Position numbers and translations under genes: made by a program. Positions 16,562-26,039 of a DNA stretch of 64,000 nucleotides are shown here, piece after piece. The DNA is from Pseudocitrobacter corydidari (GTDB lineage: Bacteria; Pseudomonadota; Gammaproteobacteria; Enterobacterales; Enterobacteriaceae): assembly GCF_021172065.1 (NCBI RefSeq), contig NZ_CP087880.1, positions 4,936,583 to 5,000,582 on the forward strand, given 5' to 3'. The stretch's first letter is position 1; each line of letters begins with the position of its first letter. The notes below the pieces were generated by a model, which did no database searches, had not been told where the DNA came from, and was given only the letters and a program-made list of their open reading frames with translations.

Positions 16562-17572
16562 TCAGCAAATCCGCGGCAGCGGCTCTGCGTGCGGAAGATC
16601 GAGCGTGCGTTTCACGCCGTACAGCCCGGCGACGCGTACGCCTTTACGTTCGGTGACTTCACCAATAATCGCCGCATCGCGCCCCAAAGGATGCGCACGC
16701 AGCGCTTCCAGCACGGCATCCGCCGCGTCGCGCGCCACGCCGATCACCAGTTTGCCTTCGTTGGCAAAGTTAAGCGCATCCAGCCCAAGCAGTTCACACA
16801 CGCCGCGCACCGCCTCTTTCAGCGGCAGCTTTTGCTCGTGCAGTTCGATACCGAAACCACTGGTGGCGGCATATTCATGCGCCACGGCGTTCACGCCGCC
16901 ACGGGTGGCGTCGCGCAGGGCTTTTACGCCAGGGATATGGCGCAGCGCCTGAATCAGCGGCGTCAGCACCGCGCAGTCGCTCGCCAGTTCGCCATCCAGC
17001 CCCATCTGCTCGCGAAGGTTAAGGATAGTCGCTCCGTGGTCGCCCAGGGTGCCGCTCACCAATAATTGGTCGCCCGGCTGCAACTGCGCCGCACCCCAGT
17101 GAATATCCGCCGGAATGGCACCCATCCCGGCGGTATTGATAAACAGTTTATCCGCCGCGCCGCGCGGTACCACTTTGGTATCACCGGTCACGATAGCGAT
17201 ATCCGCCGCTTTCGCCGTCGCCGCCATGCTGTTCACCACCGCTTCCAGCGTCTCCATCGGCAGGCCTTCTTCGAGGATAAAACCGCAGGAGAGAAAGCGT
17301 GGGATCGCACCGCTGACCGCGACATCATTCGCCGTACCGCACACCGCCAGTTTGCCGATGTTGCCGCCGGGGAAGAAGAGCGGGTCGATAACGTAGCTGT
17401 CGGTGGAGAAGGCTAAACGGTCGCCCTGAGCCATCAGAGAAGCCAGCGACAAACGCGCCTGATCTTCCTGTTCCGCCAGCCACGGGTTGGCGAATGCCTG
17501 CATAAACAGGTCGCCAATCAACTGCTGCATTGCCTGGCCGCCACTGCCGTGAGCGAGCTGAATACTTTTCAT
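16562..17572 (-). CDS. hypE: HypE, carbamoyl dehydratase for hydrogenase maturation
   Basis: A 336-residue member of the PurM/SelD fold. It dehydrates the thiocarboxamide carried on its C-terminal Cys to thiocyanate, the source of the CN ligands of the NiFe site; the required ending PRIC is intact. Glycine-rich ATP-binding stretches (AHGSGGQAM, STDSYVIDPLFFPGG, GTANDVAVSGA) are present. HypF charges the Cys, and HypC-HypD receive the cyanide. It overlaps hypD by 4 bp and is the last gene of hypABCDE. Confidence 0.97.
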   Translation of the reverse strand: MKSIQLAHGSGGQAMQQLIGDLFMQAFANPWLAEQEDQARLSLASLMAQGDRLAFSTDSYVIDPLFFPGGNIGKLAVCGTANDVAVSGAIPRFLSCGFILEEGLPMETLEAVVNSMAATAKAADIAIVTGDTKVVPRGAADKLFINTAGMGAIPADIHWGAAQLQPGDQLLVSGTLGDHGATILNLREQMGLDGELASDCAVLTPLIQALRHIPGVKALRDATRGGVNAVAHEYAATSGFGIELHEQKLPLKEAVRGVCELLGLDALNFANEGKLVIGVARDAADAVLEALRAHPLGRDAAIIGEVTERKGVRVAGLYGVKRTLDLPHAEPLPRIC

Positions 17573-18690
17573 GCTTCTGATTCCTGACTGCGATATTGAT
17601 ACCAGGCCGCGCAGGCTCCCTCGGAGGAAACCATCAGTGCGCCGAAGGCACTTTGTGGATTACAGGTGTTGCCGAAAAGCGGGCATTGATGCGGTTTGCA
17701 GCGCCCGGTTAACACGTCGCCGCAGCGCGCGCGCGGGTCATCGCTGACATTTTGCGGCGCAGGTTTGAAGTGCGCTTCTGCATCAAATGATTGATATTTT
17801 TCGGTTAACTGCACGCCAGAGTCATTGATAAGCCCCAGACCGCGCCATTCGCTGTCGCCTTTCACGGTAAACACGTCGGCGATAGCCACCTGCGCCAGCC
17901 GGTTGCCTTCATCGGGCACGACCCGGCGGTATTGATTCTCTACCTGAATGTTATCCGCTATTTTCTGCTCAACCAGCATGTTCACGCCTTGCAGTAGATC
18001 AATCGGTTCGAATCCAGCGACCACTAATGGACGATGAAAATCGCTGGCGATAAATCCGTAAGCGTCGGTGCCGATGACCATACTGACGTGGCCCGGCGCG
18101 AGGAAAGCGTCAATGCCGTTGTCCGGTTGCTCCAGCAGGCTGCGCAACGTCGGGATGAGCGTAATGTGCTGACAGAAAAAGAAGAAGTTATCGACCTGCT
18201 GGATACGCGCCTGTTGCAGGGTAATAGCGGTGGCGGGCATGGTGGTTTCGAAGCCAAGGCCAAAGAACACCACTTTGCGATCCGGGTTCTGTTTCGCCAG
18301 TTTTAACGCATCCATCGGCGAATAGATAATGCGCACGTCCGCGCCGCGCGATTTCGCCTGCATCAGCGAGCCGTTTTTCCCCGGTACGCGCATCGCATCG
18401 CCAAAAGTGCAGAAAATCACTTCCGGATGGCTGGCGATTTCGATACAGCTATCGATGCGCCCCATCGGCAGCACGCATACCGGGCAGCCCGGCCCGTGGA
18501 TGAACTCGATGTTATCCGGCAGAAGCTGGTCGAGGCCAAACTTAAAAATGGCGTGGGTGTGGCCGCCGCACACTTCCATGATGCGCAACGGGCGCGCGGC
18601 GGTGTAGTTCAGCAGCGCCGCACGGGATTTCAGGTGCGCGATAAGCTGCATCACCTGCTCAGGGGCGCGATATTCATCAACGAAACGCAT
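17569..18690 (-). CDS. hypD: HypD, iron-sulfur scaffold for NiFe(CN)2CO assembly
   Basis: A 373-residue protein carrying a [4Fe-4S] cluster. Conserved Cys motifs are visible: EVCGGHTHA (about residue 41), GPGCPVCVLP (about 69) and the C-terminal set RCGDVLTGRCKPHQCPLFGNTC. With HypC it forms the platform on which the Fe(CN)2CO unit is built. The gene overlaps hypE by 4 bp and its ATG shares a base with the hypC stop, so translation is coupled. Confidence 0.97.
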   Translation of the reverse strand: MRFVDEYRAPEQVMQLIAHLKSRAALLNYTAARPLRIMEVCGGHTHAIFKFGLDQLLPDNIEFIHGPGCPVCVLPMGRIDSCIEIASHPEVIFCTFGDAMRVPGKNGSLMQAKSRGADVRIIYSPMDALKLAKQNPDRKVVFFGLGFETTMPATAITLQQARIQQVDNFFFFCQHITLIPTLRSLLEQPDNGIDAFLAPGHVSMVIGTDAYGFIASDFHRPLVVAGFEPIDLLQGVNMLVEQKIADNIQVENQYRRVVPDEGNRLAQVAIADVFTVKGDSEWRGLGLINDSGVQLTEKYQSFDAEAHFKPAPQNVSDDPRARCGDVLTGRCKPHQCPLFGNTCNPQSAFGALMVSSEGACAAWYQYRSQESEA

Positions 18691-18962
18691 CAGTGCTCCT
18701 CGCCATACAGCAGCGCGCCGACGTCCGGCTCGACTTCAAACATATTGTGCAGCGCCGCGAGGGTGTCGCGGGCTTCTTCTTCGTTAATGATGCTCATGGC
18801 GAAGCCGACGTGCACCAGCACCCACTGGCCGATGCGCGACTGGCCCTGTTCATCCACCGCGCCAACCAGCGTCAGGTCAACGTCGCGCTTTACGCCGCTG
18901 ACTTCTACTTTCGCCTGGACGCCATCAATGGCGCAGATTTGCCCCGGAATACCTATGCACAT
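18690..18962 (-). CDS. hypC: HypC, hydrogenase maturation chaperone for HycE
   Basis: A 90-residue member of the HypC/HupF family with the essential N-terminal Cys in MCIGIPGQI, which binds the iron during cofactor assembly. It shuttles the Fe(CN)2CO unit from HypD to the hydrogenase 3 large subunit precursor (HycE). The gene overlaps hypB by 10 bp. Confidence 0.97.
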   Translation of the reverse strand: MCIGIPGQICAIDGVQAKVEVSGVKRDVDLTLVGAVDEQGQSRIGQWVLVHVGFAMSIINEEEARDTLAALHNMFEVEPDVGALLYGEEH

Positions 18963-19825
18963 CGCTGTGCCTCCAGCCAGTTCAGCCAGGTGTCCATGCC
19001 TTCGCCGCTGGTGGCGGAAATCAGCAGAACTTCAATGTTCGGATTCACTTCACGGGCGTAAGCGATGCACTTCTCAACGTCGAAGTTGAGGTACGGCAAC
19101 AGGTCGACTTTATTAAGCAGCATGATAGATGCGGCGGCAAACATATGCGGATATTTGAGCGGTTTGTCTTCGCCTTCGGTGACGGAGAGCACGGCGACTT
19201 TGTGCTTTTCGCCGAGATCAAAACTTGCCGGGCACACCAGGTTACCAACGTTTTCGATAAACAGAATGCCGTGATTATCCAGCGGCAGGCGCGGCGCGGC
19301 GTCGGCAATCATCTGCGCGTCAAGGTGACAACCTTTACCGGTGTTAACCTGAATCGCCGGTGTGCCGGTGGCGCGAATACGCGCGGCATCGTTCACCGTT
19401 TGTTGATCGCCTTCAATAACGGCGCACGGCACCTTGTCTTTCAGGCGCATTAACGTTTCGGTGAGCAGAGTCGTTTTACCGGAGCCTGGGCTCGACACCA
19501 GATTCAGCACCAGCAGTTCGCGGGCGGCAAAGCGAGCGCGGTTACGCGCGGCGAGCTGGTTGTTTTTGTCCAGCACGTCAATTTCGACTTCCAGCATGCG
19601 ACGCTGACTCATGCCCGGCGCGTGGGTTCCCGCTTCGCCGTGACCGTAATGCAGGTCGCCGTTGTCGGCGCGCGTCGGTTCAAATTGCTGGGTTTTCACA
19701 CCCGTAATGGTCATTGCTGGCCGTGCAGCAGAGGCGAAAGGCGCACTGCGAAACGGCGAGTGCGGGTTATGTTCGTCTCCCTCTATATAGAGGTTACCTT
19801 CTCCACAACCACAGGTGGTACACAT
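18953..19825 (-). CDS. hypB: HypB, nickel-inserting GTPase
   Basis: A 290-residue GTPase that delivers nickel together with HypA. The N-terminal high-affinity nickel motif CTTCGCGEG is present; a His-rich linker is short ([17 protein letters not shown]). The P-loop [11 protein letters not shown] is near residue 112 and the second metal site lies in [19 protein letters not shown]. Start ATG 19825 lies four bases after the hypA stop. Confidence 0.97.
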   Translation of the reverse strand: MCTTCGCGEGNLYIEGDEHNPHSPFRSAPFASAARPAMTITGVKTQQFEPTRADNGDLHYGHGEAGTHAPGMSQRRMLEVEIDVLDKNNQLAARNRARFAARELLVLNLVSSPGSGKTTLLTETLMRLKDKVPCAVIEGDQQTVNDAARIRATGTPAIQVNTGKGCHLDAQMIADAAPRLPLDNHGILFIENVGNLVCPASFDLGEKHKVAVLSVTEGEDKPLKYPHMFAAASIMLLNKVDLLPYLNFDVEKCIAYAREVNPNIEVLLISATSGEGMDTWLNWLEAQRCA

Positions 19826-19828
19826 AGC

Positions 19829-20179
19829 TTACTCCTGATCTATTTCAATTCGCTGAATCTGTAAACCGTCATCCGCCACAATTTGCAGGTCGTTACTTTG
19901 GCATTGCGGGCAGCGGCGCACGTGAACGGAGAGCAACTGAACATATTGCTGGCACTTTTCGCACCAGCACTCCGCCTCTTGTTCTTCGACGTGTAATTTA
20001 CATCCTTCAGCTAACGTGCCGCGGCATACCAGATCAAAACAAAAGGTCATTGCGCTGGTTTCAACGCAGGAAAATGCGCCAACTTTGAGCCAGACCCCGG
20101 TTACGCGTTTTGCGCCGTGCTGGGTGGCCTGCTGTTCGACGATTTCCAGCGCCCGCTGGCAGAGCGTAATTTCGTGCAT
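19829..20179 (-). CDS. hypA: HypA, nickel metallochaperone
   Basis: A 116-residue protein. MHEITLC provides the nickel ligands (His2, Glu3), and two CxxC pairs (CEKC about residue 73, CPQC about 90) form the zinc site. It docks with HypB to pass nickel to HycE. GGAGG precedes the ATG, and a sigma-54 promoter lies about 35-45 bp upstream. It is the first gene of the hyp operon. Confidence 0.97.
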   Translation of the reverse strand: MHEITLCQRALEIVEQQATQHGAKRVTGVWLKVGAFSCVETSAMTFCFDLVCRGTLAEGCKLHVEEQEAECWCEKCQQYVQLLSVHVRRCPQCQSNDLQIVADDGLQIQRIEIDQE

Positions 20180-20210
20180 AACGCCTCCGACATTTCATTG
20201 ACCCGGTTAA

Positions 20211-20226
20211 TGCAATAACGATGCCA
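20211..20226 (-). promoter_or_regulatory. Sigma-54 promoter of hypABCDE
   Basis: On the minus strand the sequence reads TGGCATCGTTATTGCA, with GG and GC ten bases apart, matching the -24/-12 consensus. Confidence 0.85.
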
Positions 20227-20249
20227 GAGATGAAATCTGATGCATTTGT

Positions 20250-20289
20250 ACTGTCGATGACAGTGTCAAACTGACGAAATGACATGTCA
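20250..20289. promoter_or_regulatory. FhlA upstream activating region between hypA and hycA
   Basis: Two palindromes lie midway between the divergent sigma-54 promoters: ACTGTC-GAT-GACAGT (20250-20264) and TGACATGTCA (20280-20289), with a GACGAAATGACA between them. FhlA is known to bind this intergenic region in E. coli. Confidence 0.7.
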
Positions 20290-20340
20290 CCATTCATCAG
20301 GTTGATAGTTAAAATCATTAAATATCAATAAATTAAAAAC

Positions 20341-20356
20341 TGGCATGGAACGTGCT
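20341..20356 (+). promoter_or_regulatory. Sigma-54 promoter of the hyc operon
   Basis: TGGCATGGAACGTGCT has GG and GC ten bases apart, as in -24/-12 promoters; it lies 37 bp before the hycA start codon. Confidence 0.85.
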
Positions 20357-20392
20357 TATCAGGGTGAGTCTCTATCAACCGGGTAACCTGAC

Positions 20393-20860
20393 ATGACCAT
20401 TTGGGAAATTAGCGAAAAAGCTGACTTCATCGCCGATCGACACCATCGCCAACAGGAACAGTGGCGTATTTACTGCAACTCGCTGGTTCAGGGGATCACG
20501 CTTTCCAAAGCGCGCCTGCATCATGCGGTGAATTGCGCGCCGGATAAGGACCTCAGCTTTGTGCTGTTCGAACACTTTGTGCTTTCCGTGAGCCTGGTCG
20601 GCGGCTTCAACAGCCACACCATCGAATACACCGTCGAAACGCGCGACGGACAAGACAAAAAATGTATTGCCCGCGCGGAGTTAAACGCCGACGGCACCGT
20701 GGATAACGGCGTCAAATGCCGCGACCGCGAGCAGGTGCTGGAACACTATCTGGAAAAAATCGCCCCGGTTTATGACGCCCTGTATGCCGCGCTGGAAAGC
20801 GACAGCCCGGTGACGTTCAACCCGCTGGCGCAAAGCGCGAATACGGCCAAAGTAGCCTGA
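20393..20860 (+). CDS. hycA: HycA, anti-activator of the formate regulon
   Basis: A 155-residue cytoplasmic protein, first gene of hyc, that lowers FhlA-dependent expression; it has no known fold motif visible here. The start MTIWEISEKADFIADRHHRQQ agrees with E. coli HycA. It is followed by an 83-bp gap holding a further palindrome that probably binds FhlA. Confidence 0.95.
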   Translation: MTIWEISEKADFIADRHHRQQEQWRIYCNSLVQGITLSKARLHHAVNCAPDKDLSFVLFEHFVLSVSLVGGFNSHTIEYTVETRDGQDKKCIARAELNADGTVDNGVKCRDREQVLEHYLEKIAPVYDALYAALESDSPVTFNPLAQSANTAKVA

Positions 20861-20868
20861 AGTACCGG

Positions 20869-20897
20869 TGTGTCGACAGGTGTCGAAATGACACCTG
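20869..20897. promoter_or_regulatory. FhlA site in the hycA-hycB gap
   Basis: CAGGTGTC-GAAAT-GACACCTG is a perfect 8-bp inverted repeat (20877-20897), preceded by a further TGTCGACA at 20871-20878. An FhlA-dependent activating site is known in this position in E. coli. Confidence 0.7.
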
Positions 20898-20943
20898 CTC
20901 TGCATGATTTCGTCAAAAATGACTGTCACCTGAGGAAGACCTG

Positions 20944-21555
20944 GTGAACCGTTTTGTAATTGCTGACTCAAGCGTCTGTATTGGCTGCCGCACCTGCGAA
21001 GCCGCCTGTTCCGAGACGCATCGCCATCATGGATTGCAGTCCATGCCGCGTCTGCGCGTGATGCGCAATGAAAAAGAATCTGCCCCGCAGATGTGCCACC
21101 ACTGTGAAGATGCGCCGTGTGCCACCGTTTGCCCGGTGAACGCCATCAACCGCGTTGACGGTGCGGTGCAGCTCAACGAGAGCCTGTGCGTAAGCTGCAA
21201 GCTGTGCGGCATCGCCTGCCCGTTTGGTGCCATCGAATTCTCCGGCAGCCGTCCGCTGGATATTCCGGCCAATGCTAATACGCCGAAAGCACTGCCCGCG
21301 CCGCCTGCGCCTGCACGCGTGAGCACGCTGCTCGACTGGGTGCCGGGCGTTCGTGCTATCGCCGTGAAGTGCGATTTGTGCAACTTCGACGAAGAAGGCC
21401 CGGCCTGTGTACGCACCTGCCCAACTAAAGCGCTGCATCTGGTCAATAACATGGATATTGCTCGCGTCAGCAAACGCAAACGCGAACTGACCTTTAATAC
21501 CGACTTAGGCGATCTGTCGCTGTTGCAGAGCATGCAGGAAGGAGAGGCGAAATGA
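20944..21555 (+). CDS. hycB: HycB, electron-transfer Fe-S subunit of formate hydrogenlyase
   Basis: A 203-residue polyferredoxin with sixteen or so Cys arranged for four [4Fe-4S] clusters (CIGCRTCEAAC, CHHCEDAPC, CVSCKLCGIAC, CDLCNFDEEGPAC). It passes electrons from formate dehydrogenase H to the hydrogenase arm. Starts with GTG 20944 after GAGGAAG. It overlaps hycC by 4 bp. It is paralogous to HydN at 32580. Confidence 0.96.
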   Translation: MNRFVIADSSVCIGCRTCEAACSETHRHHGLQSMPRLRVMRNEKESAPQMCHHCEDAPCATVCPVNAINRVDGAVQLNESLCVSCKLCGIACPFGAIEFSGSRPLDIPANANTPKALPAPPAPARVSTLLDWVPGVRAIAVKCDLCNFDEEGPACVRTCPTKALHLVNNMDIARVSKRKRELTFNTDLGDLSLLQSMQEGEAK

Positions 21556-23378
21556 GCGTGATGTCGTTAATTGATAGTGCGGTCGCCTGGTTTGCGGCGG
21601 CGGCGGTGCTCGCTTTTCTGCTGTCGTTCAATAAACCGCTGAGCGGCTGGGTTGCCGGTATTGGCGGCGCGGTCGGCAGTGCCTGCGCGGCGCTGGCGGG
21701 TTTCAGTGTATTAACCCACACTCAGCCGATTGCCGGGGTCATCCCGCTGGTCGGGCATCGCGTGCTGGCCACTCCGCTGAATTCCATCTGGCTGATTGCT
21801 TTTGGCCTGTGTGGTCTGTTTATCAGCCTGTTTAACATTACCTGGCACCGTCATCCGCAGGCGAAAGCCAACGGCTGGCTGATGAACATTCTGCTGGCGG
21901 CGGCGGTATGCGCCACGGTGGCAGATAACCTGGGGTCGATGGTTGTCATGGCAGAAATCATGGCCCTGTGCGGCGCGTTCCTCACCGGCTGCGCCACCTC
22001 CGGCAAACTGTGGTTTGCGCTGGGGCGTCTGGGCACGATTCTGCTGGCAATCGCCTGCTGGCTGCTGTGGCAACGCTACGGCTCGCTGGAACTGTCCGTG
22101 CTGAATGAACGGACTCAACTTCTGCCGCTGGGCTCAGATATCTGGGTGCTGAGCGTGCTGGGCTTCGGCCTGCTGGCGGGGATTATTCCGCTGCACGGTT
22201 GGGTTCCGCAGGCGCATGCCAACGCCAGCGCCCCGGCTGCGGCGCTGTTCTCCGCCGTGGTGATGAAAGTCGGTTTACTCGGCATTCTGACCGTTTCGCT
22301 GATTGGCGTGAATCAACCGCTGTGGTGGGGCATTGCCCTGCTGGTGCTGGGGATGATCACCGCCTTTGTCGGCGGCCTTTATGCACTGATGGAGCACAAT
22401 ATTCAGCGTCTGCTGGCGTACCACACGCTGGAAAATATCGGCATTATTCTGCTCGGCCTTGGCGCGGGCGTAACCGGTATTGCGCTGCAACAGCCGGTGC
22501 TGGTGGCGCTGGGCTTAACCGGTGGTCTCTATCACCTGGTAAACCACAGCCTGTTTAAAACCACGCTGTTTCTCGGCGCGGGCGCGGTGTGGTATCGCAC
22601 CGGGCATCGCGATATCGAAAAACTGGGCGGTATCGGCAAAAAAATGCCGGTTATCTCCATTGCCATGCTGGTTGGCCTGATGGCGATGGCTGCGCTGCCG
22701 CCGCTGAACGGCTTCGCGGGCGAATGGGTTATCTATCAATCCTTCTTCAAACTGAGCGCCAGCGACCTGTTTGTTGGTCGTCTGTTAGGGCCGCTGCTGG
22801 CGGTGGGCCTCGCGATTACCGGTGCACTGGCGGTGATGTGTATGGCGAAAGTCTATGGCGTCACCTTCCTCGGCGCACCGCGTACCAAAGAGGCGGAAAA
22901 CGCCTGCTGCGCGCCGCTGCTGATGGGCGTGAGCACCGTGGCGATGGCGCTGCTGTGCGTCGTGGGTGGCGTTGCTGCGCCGTGGCTGCTGCCGCTGCTG
23001 ACCTCCGCCGTGCCGCTGCCGTTGCAGACCGCGAGCACCGTGGTCTCTCAGCCGATGATCACCTTGCTGCTGATTGCCTGCCCGCTGCTGCCGTTCATCA
23101 TCATGATTCTCTTCAAAGGCGACCGCCTGCCGAACCGTTCACGCGGCGCGGCGTGGGTGTGTGGCTATGACCATGAGCAATCAATGGTGGTAACCGCGCA
23201 CGGTTTTGCCATGCCGGTGAAAGAAGCCTTTGCCGTGGTGCTGAAACTGCGCGACTGGCTGAACCCGGTGCGTCTGGTGCCAGGCTGGCAGAACGCCAGT
23301 GCGCCAGCGTTGCTGCGCGGTGTGGCGCTCGTTGAGCTTGCCGTGCTGGTGGTGATTGTGATTTCGCGAGGAGCCTGA
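21552..23378 (+). CDS. hycC: HycC, large membrane subunit (NuoL/antiporter-like)
   Basis: A 608-residue integral membrane protein with about 14-16 helices, related to NuoL/MrpA antiporter subunits; HGWVPQAHANASAPAAALF and the conserved charged helix region are visible. It anchors hydrogenase 3 in the inner membrane and may couple proton movement. Overlaps hycB by 4 bp; hycD begins 3 bp after its stop. Confidence 0.97.
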   Translation: MSVMSLIDSAVAWFAAAAVLAFLLSFNKPLSGWVAGIGGAVGSACAALAGFSVLTHTQPIAGVIPLVGHRVLATPLNSIWLIAFGLCGLFISLFNITWHRHPQAKANGWLMNILLAAAVCATVADNLGSMVVMAEIMALCGAFLTGCATSGKLWFALGRLGTILLAIACWLLWQRYGSLELSVLNERTQLLPLGSDIWVLSVLGFGLLAGIIPLHGWVPQAHANASAPAAALFSAVVMKVGLLGILTVSLIGVNQPLWWGIALLVLGMITAFVGGLYALMEHNIQRLLAYHTLENIGIILLGLGAGVTGIALQQPVLVALGLTGGLYHLVNHSLFKTTLFLGAGAVWYRTGHRDIEKLGGIGKKMPVISIAMLVGLMAMAALPPLNGFAGEWVIYQSFFKLSASDLFVGRLLGPLLAVGLAITGALAVMCMAKVYGVTFLGAPRTKEAENACCAPLLMGVSTVAMALLCVVGGVAAPWLLPLLTSAVPLPLQTASTVVSQPMITLLLIACPLLPFIIMILFKGDRLPNRSRGAAWVCGYDHEQSMVVTAHGFAMPVKEAFAVVLKLRDWLNPVRLVPGWQNASAPALLRGVALVELAVLVVIVISRGA

Positions 23379-23380
23379 GA

Positions 23381-24304
23381 ATGACCGTTTTCTTTGCATT
23401 ACTGCAGGCGCTGGTGCTGTTTGCCGTTGCGCCGCTGCTGTCCGGCATTACCCGCGTGGCCCGCGCGCGTATGCATAACCGCCGTGGGCCGGGCGTGTTG
23501 CAGGAGTATCGCGACATTATCAAACTGCTGGGCCGCCAGAGCGTCGGGCCGGATGCATCCGGTTGGGTCTTCCGCCTGACGCCGTTTGTGATGGTCGGCG
23601 TGATGCTGACCATTGCTACCGCGCTGCCGGTGGTAACTGTAGGGTCTTTGATGCCGTCTCTGGGCGATCTCATCACCCTGATTTATCTGTTCGCCATTGC
23701 CCGTTTCTTCTTTGCTATCGCCGGGCTGGATACCGGTAGTCCGTTCACCGCCATCGGCGCAAGCCGTGAAGCGATGCTCGGCGTGCTGGTGGAGCCGATT
23801 CTGCTGCTCGGCCTGTGGGTAGCCGCGCTGGTGGCGGGGTCTACGCACATCAGCAATATTGCGAACACCGTTTATCACTGGCCTGTTTCTCACTCCCTGC
23901 CGCTGCTGCTGGCCCTTTGCGCCTGCGCGTTCGCCACCTTTATCGAAATGGGCAAACTGCCGTTCGACCTGGCTGAAGCCGAGCAGGAGTTGCAGGAAGG
24001 CCCGCTGTCTGAGTACAGCGGCAGTGGCTTCGGCATCCTGAAATGGGGCATCAGCCTGAAACAACTGGTGGTGCTGCAAATGTTCGTGGGCGTCTTCATT
24101 CCGTGGGGTCAGATGACCAGCTTCAGCGTTGGCGGCCTTGTGCTGGCAGTGGTAGCAGCGGTCGTCAAACTGGTCGTCGGCGTTCTGGTGATTGCCCTGT
24201 TCGAAAACAGCATGGCGCGTCTGCGTTTTTGCGCCACGTCTCGCGTCACCTGGGCGGGTTTTGGTTTTGCGTTTTTAGCTTTCGTCTCCTTGCTGGCGGC
24301 GTGA
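23381..24304 (+). CDS. hycD: HycD, membrane subunit (NuoH-like)
   Basis: A 307-residue membrane protein with about eight helices, homologous to NuoH of complex I. The signature FATFIEMGKLPFDLAEAEQELQEGPLSEYSG-type loop, which contacts the hydrogenase subunits, is present near residues 185-215. It forms the membrane foot of formate hydrogenlyase with HycC. Confidence 0.97.
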   Translation: MTVFFALLQALVLFAVAPLLSGITRVARARMHNRRGPGVLQEYRDIIKLLGRQSVGPDASGWVFRLTPFVMVGVMLTIATALPVVTVGSLMPSLGDLITLIYLFAIARFFFAIAGLDTGSPFTAIGASREAMLGVLVEPILLLGLWVAALVAGSTHISNIANTVYHWPVSHSLPLLLALCACAFATFIEMGKLPFDLAEAEQELQEGPLSEYSGSGFGILKWGISLKQLVVLQMFVGVFIPWGQMTSFSVGGLVLAVVAAVVKLVVGVLVIALFENSMARLRFCATSRVTWAGFGFAFLAFVSLLAA

Positions 24305-24320
24305 TTAAGAGAGTTTGAGC

Positions 24321-26030
24321 ATGTCTGAAGAAAAAATCGGTCAACATTACCTCGCCGCACTGCATCAGGCCTTTCCGGGCGTGGTGCTGGATGAAGCCTG
24401 GCAGACGAAAGATCAGCTTACTATTACGGTGAAGGTGAACTACCTGCCGGAAGTGGTGGAGTTCCTTTACTACAAACAGGGCGGCTGGCTGTCGGTGCTG
24501 TTCGGTAACGACGAACGCAAGCTGAACGGCCACTACGCGGTCTATTACGTGCTCTCCATGGAGCAGGGCACGAAATGCTGGGTAACGGTGCGCGTCGAAG
24601 TGGACGCCAACACGCTGGAATATCCGTCCGTGACGCCGCGCGTGCCTGCTGCCGTGTGGGGCGAGCGCGAAGTGCGCGACATGTACGGGTTGATTCCGGT
24701 TGGTTTGCCGGATGAACGTCGTCTGGTCCTGCCGGATGACTGGCCGGACGAACTCTATCCGCTGCGTAAAGACAGCATGGATTACCGTCAGCGCCCGGCG
24801 CCGACCACCGATGCCGAAACCTACGAGTTCATCAACGAACTGGGCAGCAAAAAGAACAACGTGGTGCCGATTGGCCCACTGCACGTGACTTCCGATGAAC
24901 CGGGCCACTTCCGTCTGTTTGTTGACGGCGAAAACATTATCGACGCCGACTACCGTCTGTTCTACGTCCACCGTGGCATGGAAAAGCTGGCGGAAACCCG
25001 CATGGGCTACAACGAAGTTACCTTCCTGTCGGATCGCGTCTGCGGTATCTGCGGCTTCGCCCACAGTACGGCGTACACTACCTCCGTTGAGAATGCGATG
25101 GGCATCGTGGTGCCGGAACGTGCGCAGATGATCCGCGCCATTCTGCTGGAAGTGGAACGCCTGCACTCGCACCTGCTGAACCTCGGCCTGGCCTGCCACT
25201 TCACCGGCTTCGACTCCGGCTTTATGCAGTTCTTCCGCGTGCGTGAGACCTCCATGAAAATGGCGGAAATTCTCACCGGGGCGCGTAAAACCTACGGCCT
25301 GAACCTGATTGGCGGCATTCGTCGCGACCTGTTGAAAGATGACATGATCCAGACCCGCCAGCTGGCGCAGCAGATGCGCCGCGACGTGCAGGAGCTGGTG
25401 GACGTGCTGCTGAGCACCCCGAACATGGAACAGCGCACCGTCGGCATTGGTCGTCTCGACCCGGAAATCGCCCGCGACTTCAGTAACGTCGGCCCGATGG
25501 TTCGCGCCAGCGGCCACGCGCGCGACACCCGCGCCGATCACCCGTTTGTCGGTTATGGCCTGCTGCCGATGGAAGTCCACAGCGAGCAGGGTTGTGACGT
25601 GATTTCGCGCCTGAAAGTGCGTATCAATGAAGTGTTTACCGCGCTGAATATGATTGATTTCGGTCTCGATAACCTGCCTGGCGGCCCGCTGGCGGTGGAA
25701 GGCTTTACCTACATTCCGCATCGCTTCGCCCTTGGCTTTGCCGAAGCGCCGCGCGGCGACGATATCCACTGGAGCATGACCGGCGACAACCAGAAACTCT
25801 ACCGCTGGCGCTGCCGTGCGGCGACCTACGCCAACTGGCCGACCCTGCGTTACATGCTTCGCGGTAACACCGTTTCCGATGCGCCGCTGATTATCGGTAG
25901 CCTCGACCCTTGCTACTCCTGTACCGACCGCATGACCGTGGTTGATGTGCGTAAGAAGAAAAGCAAAGTGGTGCCGTACAAAGAACTTGAGCGCTACAGC
26001 ATCGAGCGTAAAAACTCGCCGCTGAAATAA
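24321..26030 (+). CDS. hycE: HycE, catalytic large subunit of hydrogenase 3
   Basis: A 569-residue protein: an N-terminal NuoC-like (30-kDa) part of about 170 residues fused to a NuoD-like NiFe large subunit. Nickel ligands are in RVCGICGFAHS (near residue 241) and DPCYSCTDR (near 531). After Ni insertion HycI removes the C-terminal tail that starts at MTVVDVRKKKS. ATG 24321 is chosen over TTG 24315 as it matches E. coli HycE (MSEEKLGQHYL). A 16-bp gap follows hycD. Confidence 0.97.
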   Translation: MSEEKIGQHYLAALHQAFPGVVLDEAWQTKDQLTITVKVNYLPEVVEFLYYKQGGWLSVLFGNDERKLNGHYAVYYVLSMEQGTKCWVTVRVEVDANTLEYPSVTPRVPAAVWGEREVRDMYGLIPVGLPDERRLVLPDDWPDELYPLRKDSMDYRQRPAPTTDAETYEFINELGSKKNNVVPIGPLHVTSDEPGHFRLFVDGENIIDADYRLFYVHRGMEKLAETRMGYNEVTFLSDRVCGICGFAHSTAYTTSVENAMGIVVPERAQMIRAILLEVERLHSHLLNLGLACHFTGFDSGFMQFFRVRETSMKMAEILTGARKTYGLNLIGGIRRDLLKDDMIQTRQLAQQMRRDVQELVDVLLSTPNMEQRTVGIGRLDPEIARDFSNVGPMVRASGHARDTRADHPFVGYGLLPMEVHSEQGCDVISRLKVRINEVFTALNMIDFGLDNLPGGPLAVEGFTYIPHRFALGFAEAPRGDDIHWSMTGDNQKLYRWRCRAATYANWPTLRYMLRGNTVSDAPLIIGSLDPCYSCTDRMTVVDVRKKKSKVVPYKELERYSIERKNSPLK

Positions 26031-26039
26031 GGAATCGCC

